Assembly: GCA_964492545.1 (NCBI GenBank)
Contig: CAZBKO010000083.1
Coordinates: 1 to 10,504, forward strand
Direction: 5' to 3'
DNA length: 10,504 nucleotides
Source of the DNA: RGIG1934 sp964492545
GTDB lineage: Bacteria; Bacillota; Clostridia; Lachnospirales; Lachnospiraceae
The stretch's first letter is position 1, and every line of letters begins with the position of its first letter. The notes beneath the pieces were generated by a model, which saw nothing but the letters and a program-made list of their open reading frames with translations, ran no database searches and was not told the DNA's origin. Shown here one piece after another: positions 7,316-10,504 of the stretch. Made by a program: the position numbers and the translations under genes.

Positions 7316-7694
7316 GATGTGCCTTCACCTCTATTTTTATTTTACTTGTAATCATTTTAAATGCTTTCAGTAGTTTTTGCAATACCATACGAATATATTT
7401 TGAGGGTATGTTTACAATGAATCTGCTTATGGATACCAAATACAATGTAATCCCCAAAAATATCCCTATTATTATGTAGCTTCTAATTATTCCATTATTA
7501 TTCTTATATATCATATTAAATGTTATTATTGCCGCCACAAACATAACCACTATATCCTCAATGGCTACTATCACAGTTCCCCTTGTAATAACTCTTCTGA
7601 AAACCCTGATAACATCATATACAAATGACATAATGATTCCCAACATAATTGACATACAAAAAATATATAGTTCAACCATAACCGAATCACTCAT
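7284..7694 (-). CDS. yabQ: Spore cortex biosynthesis protein YabQ
   Basis: YabQ is a mother-cell membrane protein needed for spore cortex formation in B. subtilis; its biochemical role is not established. The 136 residues contain three hydrophobic segments (about 8-28, 41-62 and 69-92) and a basic, charged C-terminal tail (about 99-136). The N-terminal stretch with MLGIIMSFVYDVIRVFRR fits the family pattern, in which the first membrane helix runs into a short D-x-x-R turn. Identification rests mainly on length, topology and position between yabP and divIC. Its start codon overlaps the yabP stop (ATGA), and an AGGATG sequence within the yabP end provides the ribosome-binding site. The 3' end overlaps divIC by 32 bp. 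Confidence 0.88.
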   Translation of the reverse strand: MSDSVMVELYIFCMSIMLGIIMSFVYDVIRVFRRVITRGTVIVAIEDIVVMFVAAIITFNMIYKNNNGIIRSYIIIGIFLGITLYLVSISRFIVNIPSKYIRMVLQKLLKAFKMITSKIKIEVKAHHEQSESKKRE

Positions 7695-7975
7695 TTGAAC
7701 ATCCTCTTAAGCATTGATTCACTTTTATTCTTAAATGAAGTGACTTCTGAGTACACCATTTCATTGACAGTGCCATCAACATCAACTTCACCCTTATCAA
7801 CATTAAGATTCTTTACATGAAGTCCTTCACCTTTAATGCTTAACATTCCCACTGATGTTTCGAGAAGTACTTCCTTTGCATCAAATGATACAACCTCCAC
7901 AACTCCGCCAATCTGCAGGTTCTTTCTGTTAACCATTGATAGCTTATGAATTCTGGCACTTTGTCTCTCCTCCAT
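7691..7975 (-). CDS. yabP: Sporulation protein YabP
   Basis: YabP belongs to the YabP/YqfC family of small sporulation proteins made in the mother cell under sigma-E in B. subtilis and recruited around the forespore. The family signature is clear: HKLSMVNRKNLQIGGVVEVVSFDAKEVLLETSVG, then G-x-L-x-I-x-G-x-x-L-x-V-x-x-L-x-V-x-x-G. With the ATG at 7975 the protein has 94 residues; GGAG lies 6 nt upstream of it. An in-frame ATG at 7987 would add MENG, but it is immediately preceded by CCGGA and has no properly spaced ribosome-binding site, so 7975 is preferred. It overlaps yabQ by four bases, a standard coupled arrangement. The 67-bp gap from rqcP holds a candidate sigma-E promoter. Confidence 0.9.
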   Translation of the reverse strand: MEERQSARIHKLSMVNRKNLQIGGVVEVVSFDAKEVLLETSVGMLSIKGEGLHVKNLNVDKGEVDVDGTVNEMVYSEVTSFKNKSESMLKRMFK

Positions 7976-8007
7976 ACCATTCTCCATTCCGGCTGTGTTT
8001 TTATTTA

Positions 8008-8035
8008 AATATATGATATTTTATATGATTTATTC
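8008..8035 (-). promoter_or_regulatory. Candidate sigma-E promoter for yabP-yabQ
   Basis: On the minus strand CATATATT (8015-8008) has one mismatch to the sigma-E -10 consensus CATACAnT, and GAATAAA (8035-8029) matches five of seven positions of the -35 KMATATT. The spacing is 13 bp, one short of the usual 14-15. The place is right, since yabP is sigma-E dependent in B. subtilis, but the region is AT-rich, so this is suggestive only. Confidence 0.35.
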
Positions 8036-8042
8036 CTATACA

Positions 8043-8282
8043 TTAAATTTCCTTATACATATCCTTAGCATCATCCTTCTTAACTGTTTCAGCTACATTA
8101 AGCACTTCAACCTTAAGAGACTTATTTCCAAACTGAATCTCAATTATGTCTCCTGCCTTTACATTAAGAGATGCTTTTGCTACCTTGTCGTTAACAAGTA
8201 TTCTGCCCGCATCACATGCTTCATTTGCTATTGTACGTCTCTTGATAAGACGTGATACCTTTAAATATTTATCTAATCTCAT
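8043..8282 (-). CDS. rqcP: RNA-binding S4 domain protein RqcP (YabO)
   Basis: RqcP is a small S4-domain protein that binds stalled 50S subunits and works with RqcH in adding poly-alanine tails during ribosome-associated quality control. The 79-residue protein is nearly all S4 domain: MRLDKYLKVSRLIKRRT at the N-terminus with basic residues for RNA contact, then ACDAGRILVNDKVAKAS, typical of the S4 alpha-L fold. Start choice: GGAG lies 8 nt before the ATG at 8282; a longer in-frame reading from 8315 would begin in the hup terminator region and lacks a ribosome-binding site. The gene starts 46 bp beyond the hup terminator T-run. Position before yabP is the same as yabO in Bacillus. A heat-shock Hsp15 homologue is an alternative family name, but the size and neighbourhood favour RqcP. 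Confidence 0.9.
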   Translation of the reverse strand: MRLDKYLKVSRLIKRRTIANEACDAGRILVNDKVAKASLNVKAGDIIEIQFGNKSLKVEVLNVAETVKKDDAKDMYKEI

Positions 8283-8327
8283 TATATTTCTCCATTTCCC
8301 TGTAATAAAGTGCACTTTCTATAAAGT

Positions 8328-8360
8328 AAAAAAATTACCCTGCTTATCTAAGCAGGGTAA
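8328..8360 (-). terminator. hup rho-independent terminator
   Basis: On the minus strand TTACCCTGCTTA (8360-8349) pairs with TAAGCAGGGTAA (8346-8335). The 12-bp inverted repeat has a 2-nt centre, so in RNA about 10 bp with a 6-nt loop, followed by seven T residues (8334-8328). It lies 25 bp past the hup stop and is unidirectional for the minus strand. Confidence 0.92.
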
Positions 8361-8384
8361 CATGTGCTAATCTCATTTTACAAA

Positions 8385-8657
8385 TTAGTTAAGAGCATCC
8401 TTTAATGCCTTACCAGCTTTGAACTTAGGAGCATTTGAAGCTGCGATCTTCATTGTTGCGCCTGTCTGTGGATTTCTTCCTTCTCTTGCTGCTCTCTTAG
8501 CTACTTCGAAAGTTCCAAATCCAACTAACTGGATTTTTTCACCTTTCTTTAACTCTTCTGCTACAACTTCTGTGAAAGCTGCTAAAGCCTTCTCTGAGTC
8601 CTTCTTAGATAATTCTGTCTTAGCTGCGATTGCTGCTACTAATTCTGATTTGTTCAT
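8385..8657 (-). CDS. hup: HU-family DNA-binding protein
   Basis: HU is the abundant dimeric nucleoid protein that bends and compacts DNA with little sequence preference. The 90 residues are exactly the family length. The N-terminal helical dimerisation region (MNKSELVAAIAAKTELSKKD) is followed by the core VGFGTFEV (45-52) and the DNA-inserting beta-arm RAAREGRNPQTGATMKI (55-71) with the intercalating proline P63, ending in NAPKFKAGKALKDALN. Start: AGGAGG lies 9 nt before the ATG, a strong site. It has its own near-consensus promoter, a leader of about 100 nt and a strong terminator, so it is a highly expressed single-gene unit placed between mazG and rqcP. This insertion is absent from the equivalent B. 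subtilis locus. Confidence 0.97.
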   Translation of the reverse strand: MNKSELVAAIAAKTELSKKDSEKALAAFTEVVAEELKKGEKIQLVGFGTFEVAKRAAREGRNPQTGATMKIAASNAPKFKAGKALKDALN

Positions 8658-8705
8658 GGATTAACTCCTCCTCTGTTATTCTAGTTTATACGTCTTAATG
8701 AAATT

Positions 8706-8755
8706 GTTATCAAATGACGCTATCTCGAATGATAACGCACTCTCTGTGCTGTTAC
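8706..8755 (-). other. Structured hup 5' leader with two competing stems
   Basis: In the untranslated leader (minus strand), GTAAC-A-GCAC (8755-8746) can pair with GTGC-GTTAT (8740-8732) around an AGAGA loop, with one bulged A and a terminal G-U. The GTTATCA arm (8736-8730) of the second stem shares bases with the first and can instead pair with TGATAAC (8712-8706). The two stems are mutually exclusive. A regulatory role is inference. Confidence 0.4.
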
Positions 8756-8766
8756 CCTCACGTTTA

Positions 8767-8795
8767 TTTATATACGTTTTTACCCTATTTGTCAA
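8767..8795 (-). promoter_or_regulatory. Strong sigma-A promoter for hup
   Basis: On the minus strand a perfect -35 TTGACA (8795-8790) and a -10 TATAAA (8772-8767) are separated by exactly 17 bp. Predicted start near 8760 gives a leader of about 100 nt. The -35 begins 20 bp past the mazG stop. Confidence 0.88.
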
Positions 8796-8814
8796 GAATT
8801 ATTAAGCATTTTCT

Positions 8815-9204
8815 TTAACTTGTACCTCTTTGCTGTTTTTCCAGTTTCTTAATCTCTTCCCATGTTACAGCATCACCTGTTTCTGATTCCTCCTTGCCAA
8901 AAACATGAGGGTGTCTTCTTATCATTTTTCTTGAAACCTCAGTGACTACATCTTCAAATGTAAATTTGCCTTCTTCAGAAGCAATCTGACTGTGCATAAC
9001 GACCTGAAGAAGTACATCGCCAAGTTCTTCCTTAAGGTTCTCATAATCATTGTTATCAATGGCTTCAAGAACTTCCTCACACTCGTCACTTAGGCATTTC
9101 TTGAGGCTTTCATGCGTCTGAACCTTATCCCATGGGCATCCGTCATCTGCTCTCAATCTTCGTATAACCTCTTTAAATTCTTCTATTGTATAATTGTCTT
9201 TCAT
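8815..9204 (-). CDS. mazG: MazG-family nucleoside triphosphate pyrophosphohydrolase
   Basis: MazG enzymes hydrolyse NTPs or dNTPs to the monophosphate and pyrophosphate, removing aberrant nucleotides and, in E. coli, influencing the starvation response. The 129 residues form a single MazG domain. LRADDGCPWDKVQTHESL (17-34) is the typical N-terminal stretch. The metal-binding E-x2-E...E-x2-D signature is E41, E44, E60 and D63 (in DECEEVLEAI and EELGDVLLQV), followed by RRHPHVFG (96-103) and TWEEIKKLEK. In Bacillus the gene at this position (yabN) is much larger, with a methylase-like N-terminal domain fused to MazG; here only the MazG part exists, and E. coli MazG has two such domains. Start: AAGGA lies about 11 nt before the ATG. 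It begins 66 bp after spoVT with a candidate promoter between them. Confidence 0.93.
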   Translation of the reverse strand: MKDNYTIEEFKEVIRRLRADDGCPWDKVQTHESLKKCLSDECEEVLEAIDNNDYENLKEELGDVLLQVVMHSQIASEEGKFTFEDVVTEVSRKMIRRHPHVFGKEESETGDAVTWEEIKKLEKQQRGTS

Positions 9205-9241
9205 GATTTGTTTCTTCCTTAATAATATATTGATATTTCAT

Positions 9242-9270
9242 ATATTACACGATACACGCATGATTTTCAA
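9242..9270 (-). promoter_or_regulatory. Candidate mazG promoter
   Basis: On the minus strand TTGAAA (9270-9265; five of six) and TAATAT (9247-9242; four of six) are spaced 17 bp, directly after the spoVT stop. Transcription would begin about 30 nt before mazG. No terminator separates spoVT from mazG, so readthrough is also possible. Confidence 0.45.
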
Positions 9271-9801
9271 TTAATTTTCCATCTGTTTTCCAAGAAATCC
9301 CGCCATTACTCCTGCCATTTTGAACTCAGCTTCACCTGCTTTAAAGCTTTCATCCTTCGGTATAATAATGACTGAACCTATTACATCACCCTCACATATT
9401 ATTGGTGTCATAACCATATTTTTTATTTTCTCACCCTCTATTATGGAAATTGCCTTTTCATCGCCTTTAATTACTCTTCTTTCATTAATTGCATTTTCCA
9501 TTTCCGTAGTTATCTGTCTATTGACCGTATCCTTTTTTCCACCAGCACCTGCTACAATATGGTCTCTGTCTGTAATTATTACACCGCATCCTGACACCTG
9601 AGCCAGACTTTCCGCCGACTGTACTGCAAATTGTGTAAGTTCACCAAGTGGAGAATATTTCTTAAGTATTACTTCCCCCTCGTGATCTGTGAAGATTTCC
9701 AGTGGGTCACCTTCACGAATCCTTAATGTTCTTCTAATTTCTTTTGGTATAACCACTCTTCCAAGTTCATCTATACGACGTACAATTCCGGTTGCCTTCA
9801 T
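9271..9801 (-). CDS. spoVT: Stage V sporulation transcription regulator SpoVT
   Basis: SpoVT is a tetrameric AbrB-like regulator that, in B. subtilis, adjusts sigma-G dependent forespore genes and spore germination properties, and represses its own gene. The 176 residues match the family length (about 178). The N-terminal swapped-hairpin DNA-binding domain (1-50) is nearly canonical: MKATGIVRRIDELGRVVIPK then EIRRTLRIREGDPLEIF, ending GEVILKKYSP. The C-terminal GAF-like sensor domain (about 56-176) has VSGCGVIITDRDHIVAGAGG, a regular alpha/beta pattern and the ending GVMAGFLGKQMEN. Start: GGAGG lies 10 nt before the ATG and is itself within a long inverted repeat. Located at the head of the conserved block, but without mfd upstream as in Bacillus. 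Confidence 0.96.
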   Translation of the reverse strand: MKATGIVRRIDELGRVVIPKEIRRTLRIREGDPLEIFTDHEGEVILKKYSPLGELTQFAVQSAESLAQVSGCGVIITDRDHIVAGAGGKKDTVNRQITTEMENAINERRVIKGDEKAISIIEGEKIKNMVMTPIICEGDVIGSVIIIPKDESFKAGEAEFKMAGVMAGFLGKQMEN

Positions 9802-9811
9802 ATATAAAAAA

Positions 9812-9859
9812 CCTCCATTTACATTTTCTAGTGTTAAATCTAGTATTTGTAAATGAAGG
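9812..9859 (-). promoter_or_regulatory. Long inverted repeat in the spoVT leader that sequesters the ribosome-binding site
   Basis: On the minus strand CCTTCATTTACA (9859-9848) can pair along all 12 positions (one G-U) with TGTAAATGGAGG (9823-9812), which contains the GGAGG ribosome-binding site of spoVT. Inside, CTAG at 9843-9840 and 9831-9828 is perfectly symmetric about the same centre (9835.5). In addition TGCCTTCAT (9861-9853) is an exact 9-base complement of ATGAAGGCA (9801-9793), the first three codons of spoVT. Either pairing would mask initiation. It may alternatively be a DNA operator, for example for SpoVT itself. Confidence 0.65.
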
Positions 9860-9893
9860 CATTTTATACCGTATATTTAGTTATTTTTATTGT

Positions 9894-9899
9894 ATTATA
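9894..9899 (-). promoter_or_regulatory. Candidate -10 of spoVT
   Basis: A perfect TATAAT lies on the minus strand at 9899-9894, but the -35 position (TGGTAC at 17 bp) is poor. A start near 9887 would include the whole inverted repeat in the leader. A second hexamer TATAAA at 9868-9863 would start transcription near 9856, cutting into the upstream arm. No clear sigma-G promoter was found. Confidence 0.3.
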
Positions 9900-9966
9900 T
9901 TTTCTACTGCTGTACTGTACCATCTCATCATTTCTGAACGAATCACCAATTAATTCTCCATTTAAT

Positions 9967-10116
9967 TTACAGATAAATTTCTCTAAGTCTTTCTACAATC
10001 TGCGCATTACTTACGCCCACAATATGCAATGATTTCAAATCAGCTGGCGCGTTTTCATACATAGAAACAATTCACACTTGCTTTCCTAAATAATTTTCAC
10101 ACAACCTTATCCGTGT
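9967..10116 (-). pseudogene. Decayed C-terminal remnant of an unidentified protein gene
   Basis: The minus strand encodes MYENAPADLKSLHIVGVSN followed by AQIVERLREIYL and a stop (9967-10062). This protein-like composition, with a strand-helix pattern, is unlike the low-complexity translations of spacer DNA here. Read upstream in the same frame it is interrupted by TGA (10072-10074), then continues as LCENYLGKQV to about 10116 before TAA at 10117-10119. Another frame just upstream gives NPFYSWLNTDKVV (about 10099-10137), suggesting a frameshift as well. No start codon with a ribosome-binding site precedes the intact part. The protein family was not recognised. It lies between the dehydrogenase and spoVT. 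Confidence 0.5.
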
Positions 10117-10184
10117 TTAGCCAAGAGTAGAATGGATTCAATGCCTACAATGATACCTCATGTATTCGCTTTTCTTATCATTTT

Positions 10185-10504
10185 TTATACTTCCGGTTTT
10201 AGTGGTCCATAATAATACGATGAAGTTGCGCCACCATCAATCAGGAATGTAGACCCAGTAATAAATGCACCCTTGTTGCTCATAAGAAGCTCTGCTACAT
10301 TTGCTACTTCATCTGCTGTACCTGGTCTTCCGGCTGGACATTTTGCAAACATATTTTTATAGAAATCTCCACGTGGTCCGTTAAATTCATCAATTGCAAG
10401 TGGTGTCACAATGATTCCAGGTGCAATGTCATTTAATCTCGCCCCGCGTTTTCCCCACTCTACAGACTGAGCCATTACACGCTTTTCATTACATCTCTTT
10501 GCCA
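10185..10504 (-). CDS. Short-chain dehydrogenase/reductase, C-terminal part (5' end outside window)
   Basis: The frame is open through the window edge; 105 C-terminal residues are visible. They match the last part of a classical SDR oxidoreductase: AKRCNEKRVMAQSVEWGKRG, then ARLNDIAPGIIVTPLA (the N-x-I-x-P-G cofactor-side motif, here DIAPGIIVTP), AGRPGTADEVANVAELLMS, and FITGSTFLIDGGAT, the conserved C-terminal strand before the end. The lysine at visible residue 2 (A-K) is probably the catalytic Lys of YxxxK, with the Tyr just outside the window; this is inference. The substrate cannot be told from this part. The ATG at 10475 is internal, since homologous sequence continues upstream of it. 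Not part of the conserved spoVT-ftsH block. Confidence 0.88.
   Translation of the reverse strand, partial: AKRCNEKRVMAQSVEWGKRGARLNDIAPGIIVTPLAIDEFNGPRGDFYKNMFAKCPAGRPGTADEVANVAELLMSNKGAFITGSTFLIDGGATSSYYYGPLKPEV

Larger units (their letters stand above)
9802..10184. other. Spacer between the dehydrogenase and spoVT
   Basis: This 383-bp gap holds no intact gene. From the dehydrogenase side it contains the coding remnant (about 10137-9967), AT-rich DNA with TATAAT, and the spoVT leader inverted repeat. No rho-independent terminator was found after the dehydrogenase. Confidence 0.6.

Noticed and set aside
10072..10074. In-frame TGA of the coding remnant read as selenocysteine
   Set aside because: No selenoprotein family is recognisable, no hairpin resembling a bacterial SECIS was seen just downstream, and a likely frameshift nearby argues for simple decay.
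1..10504. CRISPR arrays, insertion sequences, tRNA or rRNA genes, toxin-antitoxin pairs and phage genes
   Set aside because: No regularly spaced repeats, transposase-like proteins, clover-leaf-like sequences or phage-type proteins were seen in any part of the window.

Overview
This window comes from an AT-rich, endospore-forming Firmicute, most likely a clostridial gut-type organism (Lachnospiraceae-like by protein style; this placement is inference). Every recognisable gene lies on the minus strand, so transcription runs from high to low coordinates. The core is the classical sporulation/division/tRNA-modification block known from Bacillus subtilis (spoVT - yabN - yabO - yabP - yabQ - divIC - spoIIE - tilS - hprT - ftsH). 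The order here is spoVT, mazG, hup, rqcP (yabO), yabP, yabQ, divIC, spoIIE, tilS, hpt, ftsH. Compared with B. subtilis, yabM, yabR, yabS and yabT are absent, MazG stands alone rather than fused to a methylase domain, and an HU gene with its own promoter and terminator sits between mazG and rqcP.

Layout in order of transcription. 10504-10185: C-terminal part of a short-chain dehydrogenase. 10184-9802: a spacer with a decayed coding remnant (about 10116-9967) and the spoVT leader, which contains a long inverted repeat able to pair with the spoVT ribosome-binding site. 9801-8815: spoVT and mazG. 8814-8335: hup with a near-consensus sigma-A promoter, a structured leader of about 100 nt and a strong terminator. 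8282-7010: rqcP, yabP, yabQ and divIC, tightly packed or overlapping. 7009-6853: a spacer carrying a spoIIE promoter with the 21-bp -35/-10 spacing and Spo0A-box-like sites expected of a Spo0A-activated sigma-A promoter. 6852-784: spoIIE, tilS, hpt and ftsH, with short gaps and no terminator between them. 783-456: a spacer with an extended -10 promoter, a strong symmetric hairpin terminator and an operator-like palindrome. 455-1: N-terminal part of a GH13 amylase/neopullulanase-type enzyme.

The genes fit together as a housekeeping-plus-sporulation locus. DivIC and FtsH serve division and membrane quality control. SpoIIE couples asymmetric division to sigma-F activation. YabP and YabQ act in the mother cell on spore coat and cortex. 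SpoVT modulates late forespore genes. TilS, Hpt, MazG and RqcP cover tRNA decoding, purine salvage, nucleotide cleaning and ribosome rescue. I see no wholly new multi-gene system. The most original signals are non-coding: the spoVT leader hairpin, the hup leader, the spoIIE promoter, a possible short RNA upstream of the amylase gene, and the broken gene beside the dehydrogenase.
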